Positions 9,519 through 18,171 are shown, numbered from the stretch's first letter. The stretch is 64,000 nucleotides of DNA from Marinilongibacter aquaticus (GCF_020149935.1 NZ_CP083757.1:2009501-2073500); one strand, 5' to 3'. The notes: generated by a model from the letters alone, not told the origin. Translations and numbers: made by a program.

Positions 9519-9656
9519 TCAAAGAAACAAGATTCGCACAATAAAATAAAAGACACTGCCAAAAGCCAGAATTGTGGCTGCCCAACGCTTCAAATCATCG
9601 GCCTTTCGCGACCGATCCTGCTGTACCTCGCTTTTACTTTTCGGATATACCTTCAT
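9519..9656 (-). CDS. Small single-span membrane protein
   Basis: The ATG at 9656 gives 45 residues: a charged N-terminal half (MKVYPKSKSE onward, rich in Lys, Arg and Asp) followed by one hydrophobic segment at about 26-45. The start overlaps the upstream glycosyltransferase by 23 bp and the stop lies 8 bp before the polymerase start, so it is well placed inside the operon. I do not recognise a family. A topology with the charged end in the cytoplasm is likely. It may be an assembly partner of the polymerase or of the GT2 enzyme. The alternative is a chance open frame, but position and composition argue for a gene. Confidence 0.5.
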   Translation of the reverse strand: MKVYPKSKSEVQQDRSRKADDLKRWAATILAFGSVFYFIVRILFL

Positions 9657-10809
9657 CTCCCCCGTGTTTTGTAGCCACAGATATTTTGTTTGCCCTCCGC
9701 GATTTGAGCAAAGCAAGTACCTGAAAATAAATAAATTTCGGAGCTTTCAGCAAAGCCTTTTTAATGCCGGGATCTACCTCTGGCTGGTTCAATGCTACCG
9801 CAAAACTCAAAAAGAACAAAGCAAAAGCAACACACCAATAAACAAAAAGCAAAGGAGCGAAGATTAGATTAACAAGAGCAAATAATCCACTCAAAATGAG
9901 CAAAATAAACAAGGGAGGCCGCAGCAAAATCAAACCAAAAAGCAGGCGATTGGCATCCAGCGTAAAGAGGCCTTTGAAAAAGATACCAAAGCCCAGTGCA
10001 AAATATTTGAACCAGGTGTTTATCCATCTTGCCCTTTGGTTCACCAACTGATCTGAGCCTTTCGTTTTTTCGTCAAAAACCACCGCTTCGCCAGCCCAGG
10101 CAATGCGTTCGCCATTCTTCACCCAATAAGCTTGTAAAACTTTATCAAAGCCTGCCCCTTCCACTTGCCTTTTGCTCAGCCAATCTTTGTACATGTTGGC
10201 ATTGAAAGCCATGCCCGAACCCGCCAAAGTAGCCGAAGAACCCGCTTCGAAAAGTACGAGCCCGTCGTAAAAATGATAATACACATCTCTGGCCGCATCC
10301 AATCTTGCCAAATCGGTATCCAAGTTTTTTGCCGAACGCAAACCTTGCACCGCATTAAAACCTTTGGAAAAACCTTTGTTCAATTCTACGAAAATCTGTG
10401 AATCGACGATATTGTCGCTGTCCAATATCAAAACCACATCATGCGGACGCACAAAATGCTCGCAGGCATAACGATGCGATCCCGTATTGCTTTTCAGCAC
10501 GGTCTCAGGCCACAGCACCGAAACCTTTTCTTCGGAAAATGTAAAAGCCCGTTTTTCGCAATTGTCGGCCACCACATAAATGTGCAGCGAAGCATAGCCC
10601 GTTTCCAATACCGAAGCGATGGCATCGGGCACTTGATCTAAGTTTTGATAAGCGGTGACAATTACGGCATAGTCTATATCCACATTTTCAGGTCCAAGCT
10701 CCTTTTGCTTCCTTGCTATAGCCCTAAAGACAAGCAAGCATAGCGGAAACACCAAATGTATTCCGAGAAAACACTGGAGTACAAGCCATAAAGGATACCA
10801 CAAATTCAT
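9634..10809 (-). CDS. Membrane glycosyltransferase family 2, processive type
   Basis: The 391-residue protein has N-terminal membrane segments (about 5-30), a GT2 domain with VTAYQN (51-56), LDSDN (129-133, DxD) and QRARW (258-262, the QxxRW motif of processive synthases), then C-terminal membrane segments (about 267-345). It probably polymerises or adds a backbone sugar at the inner membrane. Its start overlaps the stop of the chain-length/kinase-like gene by 4 bp, so the two are co-translated. It is the second membrane GT2 of the locus, with the one at 447. The sugar is unknown. Confidence 0.9.
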   Translation of the reverse strand: MNLWYPLWLVLQCFLGIHLVFPLCLLVFRAIARKQKELGPENVDIDYAVIVTAYQNLDQVPDAIASVLETGYASLHIYVVADNCEKRAFTFSEEKVSVLWPETVLKSNTGSHRYACEHFVRPHDVVLILDSDNIVDSQIFVELNKGFSKGFNAVQGLRSAKNLDTDLARLDAARDVYYHFYDGLVLFEAGSSATLAGSGMAFNANMYKDWLSKRQVEGAGFDKVLQAYWVKNGERIAWAGEAVVFDEKTKGSDQLVNQRARWINTWFKYFALGFGIFFKGLFTLDANRLLFGLILLRPPLFILLILSGLFALVNLIFAPLLFVYWCVAFALFFLSFAVALNQPEVDPGIKKALLKAPKFIYFQVLALLKSRRANKISVATKHGGDEGISEK

Positions 10810-12989
10810 ATATCCAAAGGAGCCAATGGTTTACCGAGCGGATCCACATCCAAACTGGTTCGCACCAAAACCCAGCCGGCAAAATGTTCAATCCTATTTT
10901 TAAGATAGTCTATTTTCGCCAGATCGTAATCCTGCACCGTTTTACCAAATTCGTACACGCAAACTACCGCTCTTGAATAGTCGAACCATTCTTTGGCTTT
11001 ATTCTCCGATTCGAGCGAAGGAGCATCGACCAAAATAATATCGAATTGCTCAGAAAGATTGGCAAAGGTTTCGTCAATGGCTTCTTCGGGGGCCAATTCA
11101 AACAAAGACAATCCGGAGTCGCTCTGGCCAATAATTGTAATTTCCTGATTTCCCGTGGCGATTTTACCTCTGATTTTCATCAATTCGGCCAAATCTTTTT
11201 CCGGTTCACTTTCCTGTGAGATCACACCCTGTTCAAAAAGTCCGTCGATTATCAAAACCTTCTTGTGTGTCCGCGAAAAAGCCCAAGCCAAACCATAAAC
11301 CATATCGCTTTTGCTTGTCGATTCTTTCAAGCCTGTAATGCTGATCACCTTGCCTTTGCCTTTCGAAGCGTGGTTGACCTCGTAGCGAATCGATTGCACC
11401 ATTTCGTTGTATTTCGAAATCTTGGAATTCATCACCTTGTATTCCAAATTGAGCAAACGTTGCCCTTCTACATCTATCTTGTTCAACCTTCCCAACACGG
11501 GCAATCCCGTCACATAGGCCAACTGATAAGGGCTGCGAATGGAATTGTCGAGCAAATACAGAATAAGGAAAACAATGAGACAGAGCATCATGGCCGCCAT
11601 TCCCGCGATGAGAATGTACATGTTCTTTTTCGAAGGCACCAAATTGCCCGGCATAGCCTTCTGTACCTGCTTGATGGTTATCGGCGAATACGACTCCAAA
11701 ATGGCGTTGTTGTAGCGTTGAAGAGCCTCAATGTATTCTTTGCCCGCAATATCAATGCTTGTTTCGTATTGCTGAATACTGGCTTCGTTTGGCACCATGC
11801 CTTCGTATTTTCTGTTCAGCCTATTCACCTCGGCTTCAATCGTGGTGATGCTGTTTTCGGCCAATTCAAGCTCAATTTCCAATTCCAATTTGCGGTTGAT
11901 CAAATCGTTTTTGGCATTCAAAGGATTGTAAATGTACTGATCAGACGACACTTGAATTTGCTTTGTGAGCTGGCTTTGCAAAGAATCCAACCTTTTCCCC
12001 AGAGCCGGGTCGAAATTGCTGTTGATATAGGCCCGGTTCAAGGCTCTGATTTCTTCCTTATCCGCTGCAATTTCGCGGTTCACCTCGGTAAGCTTATTTT
12101 CCAAAAACTTACGGTCTGCGGGGTCAAAACGCTGATCGATATTCGCAATCGCCGCCTTCAAAGCAACCACGTCCTTTTTCGCAACTTCCCGCCTAGTTTC
12201 GAAATCGATGATGTGCCCGTACAGGCTTCGGGCCTGTTCGTTTAGGTTGAGCACCTTGTTTTTGATTTTATACTGCTTCAATTGCTCCATGATGGCGTTC
12301 AAGGCATTGAGCTTTTCTTTCATCATGTTGGCAAAGAACTCCAAAGAGCGGTTGTTGCTGTCTTTCAGACGGGCCGCATAAACGGCCAAAAACTCTTCGG
12401 TGAGGGCGTTGATCACAAAGGCCGCCATTACCGAGTTGTTGGCTTCATTTTCGATCGAAATGTAATCACTCGAGGCCAAGCGACTGATTTGCAGTTTATC
12501 GTCTATATGTTCGTAATCAAAATTAAGGGCACCGATCAAGCCCAACAGTTTACGGTCATCGGCATTCCATTGCGAGAGCTCGTACTGCTGATCGTATTTT
12601 TGCTTTACGGTTTTGTAATAATTGTCTTTTTCCGCCGCCGAAAGCTTTTCTATTACTGTGGCGTTTTCGCTGAAAAGCGAATCGGCCGGAGCCTTCAAAT
12701 CATGCATGAGCAAGCGATACGATACACGATCGACCACTTTTTTCAAACGAATGAGCTGAATGATGTTATCGAATTTGCGGTTGATTTCGGCATCACCCTC
12801 ACTGTTTTCATTCGGAATCATCTGGTCGGTCTTGTCTACAAAACCGGTGGCCAAACGCCCCTTAGACCTGTACGTATCGGGCAACTGCCGCGTAAGGAAA
12901 TATGCACAGACCATTGCTGCCAACATTGCTCCGAGAATAATCAGTACTCGCCTTTTCAAGAAACGAAGCAAAAAAAGCAACTCTTTCAT
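10806..12989 (-). CDS. Polysaccharide chain-length/BY-kinase-like protein (Wzc type, degenerate ATP site)
   Basis: The 727-residue protein has the Wzc layout: a first membrane segment (about 14-32), a long periplasmic part with coiled coils (about 200-450), a second membrane segment (about 457-482) and a cytoplasmic tyrosine-kinase-like domain (about 540-727). Wzc proteins control polymer length and export with the polymerase. The Walker A region reads GLKESTSKS (about 552-560), so the glycine before the Lys-Ser is replaced. Walker B is ILVDAP. No tyrosine-rich tail is present, as the protein ends PLGKPLAPLDI. Kinase activity is therefore doubtful. The start overlaps the TolC-like gene by 4 bp. 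Confidence 0.88.
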   Translation of the reverse strand: MKELLFLLRFLKRRVLIILGAMLAAMVCAYFLTRQLPDTYRSKGRLATGFVDKTDQMIPNENSEGDAEINRKFDNIIQLIRLKKVVDRVSYRLLMHDLKAPADSLFSENATVIEKLSAAEKDNYYKTVKQKYDQQYELSQWNADDRKLLGLIGALNFDYEHIDDKLQISRLASSDYISIENEANNSVMAAFVINALTEEFLAVYAARLKDSNNRSLEFFANMMKEKLNALNAIMEQLKQYKIKNKVLNLNEQARSLYGHIIDFETRREVAKKDVVALKAAIANIDQRFDPADRKFLENKLTEVNREIAADKEEIRALNRAYINSNFDPALGKRLDSLQSQLTKQIQVSSDQYIYNPLNAKNDLINRKLELEIELELAENSITTIEAEVNRLNRKYEGMVPNEASIQQYETSIDIAGKEYIEALQRYNNAILESYSPITIKQVQKAMPGNLVPSKKNMYILIAGMAAMMLCLIVFLILYLLDNSIRSPYQLAYVTGLPVLGRLNKIDVEGQRLLNLEYKVMNSKISKYNEMVQSIRYEVNHASKGKGKVISITGLKESTSKSDMVYGLAWAFSRTHKKVLIIDGLFEQGVISQESEPEKDLAELMKIRGKIATGNQEITIIGQSDSGLSLFELAPEEAIDETFANLSEQFDIILVDAPSLESENKAKEWFDYSRAVVCVYEFGKTVQDYDLAKIDYLKNRIEHFAGWVLVRTSLDVDPLGKPLAPLDI

Positions 12990-13717
12990 TTAATGTTTTC
13001 AAGTTTTGTTCCCAGAAGCTCTTCCAAACTGCTCTTCGCAATCAGGATCTCACTTTCTGCATTGATCTTAGTTTGTTCACGGTTGCTCATATCGAGCAGC
13101 ACGTTGTTGTATTCATCAAACGAAACCTCGCCTTTCTCAAAACGGTATTTCATTTGATCGGCCACATCTTTCGAATCCAACAGGGCATTGGTCACCACTT
13201 TGTACACCGCTTTGGCCTTCACATAGGCAAAATACCTCCGTTTTACGTCTGCTTCCAAACTTTGGTTCATCATTTCCTTTTCGGCCTCAATCACCTCGAG
13301 CTCATCTTTCGCCTGTTTCACCTCGGTGGGTTTCTTTATCAAATTCCCGATATTGATAAACAAGCCGAATTGGTAACCGTTAAGTCTATTCGGATTTATT
13401 GTCGATGTAGAATTGAGCGGTGAAAGCAAATACGAAAACGAGATCACATCGAAATAAGAAAGCTTTGTGATCTTCACCTTTTTGTCTGCCGCCAGCAAGC
13501 GAGCATCATACCCTTTGCCTATCGGATAGTTCTTTTTGGCCACTCCGATAAGCTTTTCGAGATACTCATTGGATATTTCTTCCTGAAGCAAACTAGACAT
13601 TTGTGCCTGAGACTGTAAACCTGGAAGCCACAAGCCGAAGCATATACCAAGGCAAAACAAACCTTTGGTCAAATCGAAACGAAACGGTATAGAAAGCCTT
13701 TTGTGTATCGGAGACAT
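12986..13717 (-). CDS. Half-size TolC/outer-membrane efflux-like protein
   Basis: The product has 243 residues, with a hydrophobic signal region (about 16-38) ending near SQAQ. It continues with alpha-helical heptad-rich sequence like one TolC repeat: EVIEAEKEMMNQSLEADVKR and a final SSLEELLGTKLENIK. Full TolC-family proteins have about 420-480 residues made of two such repeats, so this is about half. It is the first gene of the leftward operon. No Wza-type polysaccharide export protein is visible in the window. A role in periplasmic or outer-membrane export of the polymer is inferred from position only. Confidence 0.75.
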   Translation of the reverse strand: MSPIHKRLSIPFRFDLTKGLFCLGICFGLWLPGLQSQAQMSSLLQEEISNEYLEKLIGVAKKNYPIGKGYDARLLAADKKVKITKLSYFDVISFSYLLSPLNSTSTINPNRLNGYQFGLFINIGNLIKKPTEVKQAKDELEVIEAEKEMMNQSLEADVKRRYFAYVKAKAVYKVVTNALLDSKDVADQMKYRFEKGEVSFDEYNNVLLDMSNREQTKINAESEILIAKSSLEELLGTKLENIK

Positions 13718-13791
13718 CCGGTGATTTAAATTATTTCTGAAATAATCGCCAAAATAACGAAGTAAGAGCGGATAGTTCTAACTTTGGATAG
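13718..13791. promoter_or_regulatory. Divergent promoter region of the exopolysaccharide locus
   Basis: This 74-bp gap separates the leftward export operon (start 13717) from the rightward acyltransferase gene (start 13792). It must carry promoters for both. A TAACTTTG box at 13780-13787 matches the Bacteroidota -7 consensus TAnnTTTG and points rightward. It lies only a few bases before the acyltransferase start, so it would give an almost leaderless message. Confidence 0.4.
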
Positions 13792-14409
13792 ATGAATATA
13801 CAAGAAATATTGGAATCCAGACCGAATGCCAAGCGATTTGTGCATCGGCTGCTCTTTGCCAAGAATGAAGCCAAGCCCAGAGCTTGGGTTCAGCTTTTTC
13901 TAAACCCTTTCTTTCACCAACGCGGAAAATCCTCGAAAATAAGAAAACGTGTGCGTCGCGACCTCATCCCCTTCCGCAAATTTTCATTGGGCGAAGAAAG
14001 CGTAGTGGAAGATTTTTCTACCTTGAACAACGGCGTCGGTGATTTACACATCGGTGCACGCAGCCTTATTGGCCTCGGCAATGTAATTATCGGCCCGGTC
14101 ACAATCGGTTCAAACACGATTCTCGCTCAGCATATTGTAATCAGCGGACTGAACCATTTGTATGAAAACCCTGAAATACCCATTCGCGATCAAGGAGTGA
14201 GCACTTCGCCCGTGGAAATCGGCGACAATTGCTGGATTGGTGCCAACTGCGTGATTACCGCGGGGGTGAAAATCGGCAAACATGTAATTGTGGGTGCAGG
14301 AAGTGTAGTAACCAAGGATATCCCGCCCTATTCGGTAGCTGTCGGAAACCCCGCACGAATCATTAAAACTTTCGATTTTGAGCAAAAAAACTGGGTGAAA
14401 GTACCCTGA
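13792..14409 (+). CDS. Hexapeptide-repeat acyltransferase (LbH family)
   Basis: The 205-residue protein has left-handed beta-helix hexapeptide repeats from about residue 70 to 185, such as IGARSLIGLGNVIIG and VEIGDNCWIGANCVITAG. It has a catalytic-type histidine in SGLNHLYENP and a closing VAVGNPARIIK, as in the xenobiotic/galactoside O-acetyltransferase group (WcaF-like). It probably acetylates a sugar of the exopolysaccharide with acetyl-CoA in the cytoplasm. It is transcribed alone and abuts the stop of the convergent priming-transferase gene directly. Confidence 0.9.
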   Translation: MNIQEILESRPNAKRFVHRLLFAKNEAKPRAWVQLFLNPFFHQRGKSSKIRKRVRRDLIPFRKFSLGEESVVEDFSTLNNGVGDLHIGARSLIGLGNVIIGPVTIGSNTILAQHIVISGLNHLYENPEIPIRDQGVSTSPVEIGDNCWIGANCVITAGVKIGKHVIVGAGSVVTKDIPPYSVAVGNPARIIKTFDFEQKNWVKVP

Positions 14410-15624
14410 TCACTGCGTTTCGGACTGAAACAAAGCTGGAAAGGTTTTCAAAATTATTTTCACATCGAAAAGAAACGACAAGTGATTGGAATAGTAAATA
14501 TCGAGGTCGATACGTTCCTGTTCAGATATTCCACCTTTTTTCCCTCTTTTCGTTACCTGCCAATAACCGGTAAGACCTCCGGGACCTGCAAAACGCATAA
14601 TGCTTTTGTCGTCCGTCAATTTCTCTGCTTCGTATAAAGGTAAGGGGCGGTTGCCCACCAAAGAGATATCTCCCTTCAGAATATTCAAAAGCTGCGGAAT
14701 TTCATCCAAACTGGTATTCCGCAAAAAAGTACCGACTCTCGTAATTCTCGGGTCGTTTTGAAATTTGAAGAAAGCTGCTTTCCGTTTGTTCTCTTCTTGA
14801 AACAAGGTTTCGCAAACCATGCCTTCATCCGAAAACAAAGGATTTTGACAAAGTGTAAAGCCTTCGGCCAAACATTTTTCGCACAAGCTTCCATCGCCTT
14901 CGTTTTCCTTGTCGTCGCCACCGTACAAATTCATCGAAGCCATGTCTTTCAGCATCTCATCCGAACGCACCTTCATGGTTCTAAACTTGTACAGATCAAA
15001 AATGCGGTAACCCTGCCCTACCCGTTTCGATTTATAAAAAATAGGCCCTCTCGAGTCTATCTTTATAATCAAACTGACCAGCAAAAACACCGGTGAGAGC
15101 AAAATCAAGGCTACAGAAACCACCACAATATCAAAAGCTCTTTTCCATACAGGCACCTTGGCCACCAATTTCGAAATACGCACAGTGGCCGAACGCACCT
15201 TGCTTTCTTTCCGCTTTTTCAGGTAAACCAATCGTTCCAAAAGCCCGTCCATATCATCCGTAGCGGCATAGATATCCAGAGCTTTCATTTCTTTGGCACG
15301 TGTAATTTCGAAAGGCCTAAGGTTTTCAGACGTCAAAATAATCGGAATCCATTTCAGAGCGTTTTCCGGCTTTATGATCTTCAAAAGCTTCCAGCCACCC
15401 AAAATACAGTCGGCAATTATAAGGTCGGGGTGAGCATCCATGTTGAGCTTGTGGTACAAGCCTTCCAAGGCCAAATAATGCTCGATCTGTGTTCCGTCGG
15501 GCATTTTGGCTTTCAATTTCTCAACCAAATCATAATCACCAGAAAGCACCATTACATAAAAATTGTAAGGCGATTCCAACACATCTGTTGTTCTGGGTTC
15601 TGTTTTCAATTCAGCGTATGTCAC
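14410..15624 (-). CDS. Priming sugar transferase fused to a degenerate receiver-like domain
   Basis: The 404-residue protein has two parts. Residues 20-135 look like a response-regulator receiver domain: ADC places an Asp at residue 72, but the conserved Lys loop is replaced by AATDD. Residues 158-404 are a bacterial sugar transferase (polyprenyl-phosphate hexose-1-phosphate transferase), with KRAFDI (161-166), a membrane segment (about 164-188), YKFRTM (212-217), TSLDEIPQLLN (304-314) and NRPLP (325-329). An insertion at about 245-275 carries four cysteines (248, 251, 259, 271). The enzyme starts repeat synthesis on undecaprenyl phosphate. The stop of a lone receiver protein gene lies 2 bp upstream. 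Confidence 0.9.
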   Translation of the reverse strand: MTYAELKTEPRTTDVLESPYNFYVMVLSGDYDLVEKLKAKMPDGTQIEHYLALEGLYHKLNMDAHPDLIIADCILGGWKLLKIIKPENALKWIPIILTSENLRPFEITRAKEMKALDIYAATDDMDGLLERLVYLKKRKESKVRSATVRISKLVAKVPVWKRAFDIVVVSVALILLSPVFLLVSLIIKIDSRGPIFYKSKRVGQGYRIFDLYKFRTMKVRSDEMLKDMASMNLYGGDDKENEGDGSLCEKCLAEGFTLCQNPLFSDEGMVCETLFQEENKRKAAFFKFQNDPRITRVGTFLRNTSLDEIPQLLNILKGDISLVGNRPLPLYEAEKLTDDKSIMRFAGPGGLTGYWQVTKRGKKGGISEQERIDLDIYYSNHLSFLFDVKIILKTFPALFQSETQ

Positions 15625-15625
15625 T

Positions 15626-16033
15626 TCAATGCGGTGTCTTTCTTAAAAGTGCTTTTACATTGGCCACTACCTCTTGTGGATTAAAAGGCTTGGTGATGAA
15701 GGCATCGGCCCCACGCTCCAAGCTAGCAATTCGTTTGCTGCTTTCGCTTTCCGCCGAAAGCATTATCACAGGTATGTGTTTATAAAAACTGCTCGATTTG
15801 ATGATCTTCAACAATTCCAGGCCGTCGAGATTCGGCATGTTGATATCGACCAAAATGAGATCTATCTCATTCCCTTCGTCCAACCAAGCCAAACCTTCCA
15901 AACCATCGTTTTTGATGACCAAAAAGAACTCGTCTTTTAAAAAATTAGTCAAGATTTTTTGAATCCCGATCGAATCGTCGATAATTAATAACTTACTCTT
16001 TTCTTCCTTTTTCTGGAGAATTAAAGGTTCCAT
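15626..16033 (-). CDS. Single-domain response regulator (CheY-like)
   Basis: The 135-residue protein is a complete receiver domain with all key residues: the acidic pair in LLIIDDS, the phospho-acceptor Asp in LVDINMP, the Ser in MLSAES and the Lys in ITKPF. There is no output domain. It is the first gene of a two-gene unit, and the downstream partner is a priming sugar transferase with a receiver-like N-terminus (1 bp between stop and start). I infer that phosphorylation of this protein may control repeat-unit initiation through contact with that domain. The kinase that would phosphorylate it is unknown. Confidence 0.92.
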   Translation of the reverse strand: MEPLILQKKEEKSKLLIIDDSIGIQKILTNFLKDEFFLVIKNDGLEGLAWLDEGNEIDLILVDINMPNLDGLELLKIIKSSSFYKHIPVIMLSAESESSKRIASLERGADAFITKPFNPQEVVANVKALLRKTPH

Positions 16034-16320
16034 AGGATATATAGGATGGCCAGTCCATTCGGTTTAAAGTGTCTTTTTAAAACACTATTGAGTCAGATTA
16101 TACAATAATACTTGAAATACGTACTTTTCCAACAAAGAATCAATCTAGATGTTTATAATTTCACGTAAGTATTACTGATTCTTTCGTTTATACAAGATTT
16201 TCGCGAAAATTAACAAATGATATTTGCTTAAAGTCAAAATGCAATTTCGTTGCACAATAGCCTGACAATTTGCACGTTGCTGCCTCATTTTTCCAACATA
16301 TTATCATCTAAAGAGAGAAC
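16034..16320. other. Divergent intergenic region
   Basis: This AT-rich gap lies between the response regulator gene (leftward) and the SRPBCC gene (rightward). It must contain both promoters. I see no gene, strong hairpin or repeat in it. Confidence 0.5.
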
Positions 16321-16797
16321 ATGTTAAAATTTCATCGTCATTCGGGCATTTACACTTTAGAAACCCAAACCGTTCTTCCCTTGTCCATAGAAGAGGTTTG
16401 GCTCTTCTTTTCCGATCCGCAAAATCTACAGGCTATCACTCCGCCGTACATGGGTTTCGAAATCACTTCAGCACATAGCAATAAAGCCTATACGGGCCAA
16501 ATTATCTCTTACCGTGTTGGCATTCTGCCCAAAATAAAGACCAATTGGGTTACAGAAATAACACATGTAAATGAACCGTACTTTTTCGTAGACGAACAAA
16601 GGTTTGGCCCATACAGTATGTGGCACCACGAACACCATTTTGCTCGATGCAAAGAAGGCGTCTGCATGACCGACAAGGTCAGCTTTAAAATCCCCCTCGG
16701 TATTTTAGGCCATCTGGCGTATACCCTTTTCATCAAAGCCAAACTCACCGAAATATTCAGCTACCGAACAAACAAGCTGAAGCAGCTTTTTACCTAA
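16321..16797 (+). CDS. SRPBCC-family protein (polyketide cyclase/ligand-binding like)
   Basis: The 158-residue protein fits the START/Bet v1-like SRPBCC fold. It begins with a strand leading to LPLSIEEVWLFFSDPQNL, the helix typical of these proteins, then ITPPYMGFEI, and ends in a long C-terminal helix (FIKAKLTEIFSYRTNKLKQL). Members bind hydrophobic ligands, and many are annotated as cell-division inhibitor or cyclase-like without proven function. It stands alone, convergent with the remnant at 16798 and the kinase gene beyond it. I give no specific role. Confidence 0.85.
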   Translation: MLKFHRHSGIYTLETQTVLPLSIEEVWLFFSDPQNLQAITPPYMGFEITSAHSNKAYTGQIISYRVGILPKIKTNWVTEITHVNEPYFFVDEQRFGPYSMWHHEHHFARCKEGVCMTDKVSFKIPLGILGHLAYTLFIKAKLTEIFSYRTNKLKQLFT

Positions 16798-16902
16798 TCA
16801 GAATGTGTATTTCAAACCCGCCGTAAGCACTTGCGTTTCGTAATAATTATCGGTAGAAAGCTTGAAATTCTTCACAAGCCTACCCTTCAATTTTGAAGAA
16901 AA
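16798..16902 (-). pseudogene. Remnant of an outer-membrane beta-barrel protein (C-terminal tail only)
   Basis: Read on the minus strand, an open stretch of 34 codons ends in a stop at 16798. It contains GRLVKNFKLSTDNYYETQ and finishes VLTAGLKYTF. Alternating hydrophobic residues and a final phenylalanine are the signature of the last strand of an outer-membrane barrel. There is no start codon. The frame runs back directly into the stop of the histidine kinase gene (16903-16905). I read this as the leftover 3' end of a deleted barrel gene. A very short chance frame is possible, but the C-terminal signature is specific. Confidence 0.5.
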
Positions 16903-16909
16903 TTAGAAG
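16888..16909 (-). promoter_or_regulatory. Putative OmpR-type operator, copy 2
   Basis: The minus strand reads TTCTAATTTTC then TTCAAAATTG. These are two half-sites at 11-bp spacing, the geometry used by OmpR/PhoB regulators. It matches the copy upstream of the response regulator gene (18875-18896) at 21 of 22 positions. It overlaps the end of the kinase gene and lies directly before the barrel-protein remnant. That suggests it was the operator of the lost gene. Confidence 0.45.
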
Positions 16910-18171
16910 AACAAAGAAAAGGTGTGCTGCGAATCCTGAAAGCGGTATTCGATTTCCCAACGATATTGTCGAGCAATTTTTTTGACAATGGCCAAACCCA
17001 AACCCGAACTCACGGCCTGCTTGTTCCCTCTTGAAAAACGCCGGAAAACCTCATCTCCCTGCAAAGCCTCCACCTGTCCCGTATTTTGGATCTTCAGACA
17101 CCCTTTTTGCAGAGATATATTTACTTCGCCACCCCGCACATTGTGTCTTATCGCATTCATTATCAGATTATTGACCAATATCTCGCATAAACCTCGGCTT
17201 CCGTTGACCACACCTTCCGTTCCGAAAACCCAATTGATTGTTAAGTCTTTTTCGAAAGCTTGATCTTGAAAATAAGGCAAGGCTTCTTCAATAATCGACT
17301 TAAAGGAAAGGGTTTCTACTTCTGAAAATTGTTTGTGTTCAATTTTTGCCAAAAGCAGTAAGTTGCGGTTTATTCGCAGCAGTCGAGCCGAAGCGGCGTA
17401 CAGTTCTTGCAAGATTTCGGCCTGTTCGGCAGTGAGGTCTTTGCTTTGAAGCAGCATGTCGAGCTTGGACTGAAAAATGGCCAGCGGGGTTTGCAATTCA
17501 TGCGAGGCATTCTGCGTAAACTCCTTTTCACGCTCAAAAGCCTTCATATTGTCGGCAATCAACCGCTCCAAAGCGACATTCAACTTATGAAATTCGGCAA
17601 TATCCGTCTTTGAAAATGCAGGCTTGTTCGTCTGTTCGATATCGAAAGCGTCGAGCAAATCGAGGGAATGATAAAACGGACTCCACAGTTTTTTAGAAAT
17701 GACGCGAGTGAGAAACAAAAAGCCGATCAAAAGAGCCAGCAAAATGCAGAGCACCACTTCGGCAGAAGCCAAGAGAAGGTCTTTCGATTCGATCAAATTG
17801 ATCCGAATCATAAGCACTTTTGGACTCGTCGCTGTGGGAATATTGCGGTACAAAACCCGATAGGGCTCCCATTCATCGGCCAAGGCATCGTAAAAAACCT
17901 GCTGCACAATCTGCCCTTTTTCGATTTGAACGGTGTCGGGCAAAATTTTTATGTCGCGATTGAAATCATTCCATTTCCCGATATCCTCTTCAGAGAGCTT
18001 TGCCCATTGGGCTTGGGCATCAAACTCGCGACTTCGCAACCAGATGGCTTCGTCGACATCGTCCAAATGGATTTTCTGGAAAAGCCAATACGAAAAGGGG
18101 GTGATCAGGCAAACCATGCCCACCGCATAGAGGGCATAATAGCGAAGCGTACGGTGCAATAATTTTTTCAT
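16903..18171 (-). CDS. Sensor histidine kinase
   Basis: The ATG at 18171 gives 422 residues and overlaps the regulator's stop (ATGA), so I prefer it to the upstream start at 18222. The protein has membrane segments at about 12-33 and 132-156 around a short periplasmic sensor, then HisKA with NASHELQTPLAIF (phospho-acceptor His at about 224). The ATPase domain follows, with NLIMNAIRHN (N box) and SSGLGLAIVKKIA (G box). It ends QHTFSLFF. It should phosphorylate the regulator encoded just upstream. The signal is unknown. The truncated barrel gene directly behind it may have been a target. Confidence 0.93.
   Translation of the reverse strand: MKKLLHRTLRYYALYAVGMVCLITPFSYWLFQKIHLDDVDEAIWLRSREFDAQAQWAKLSEEDIGKWNDFNRDIKILPDTVQIEKGQIVQQVFYDALADEWEPYRVLYRNIPTATSPKVLMIRINLIESKDLLLASAEVVLCILLALLIGFLFLTRVISKKLWSPFYHSLDLLDAFDIEQTNKPAFSKTDIAEFHKLNVALERLIADNMKAFEREKEFTQNASHELQTPLAIFQSKLDMLLQSKDLTAEQAEILQELYAASARLLRINRNLLLLAKIEHKQFSEVETLSFKSIIEEALPYFQDQAFEKDLTINWVFGTEGVVNGSRGLCEILVNNLIMNAIRHNVRGGEVNISLQKGCLKIQNTGQVEALQGDEVFRRFSRGNKQAVSSGLGLAIVKKIARQYRWEIEYRFQDSQHTFSLFF

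Noticed and set aside
11265-12245. 326-codon open frame on the plus strand
   Set aside because: It is antisense to the Wzc-like gene, rich in His, Phe and Gln as expected of shadow frames in this genome, and shows no domain.
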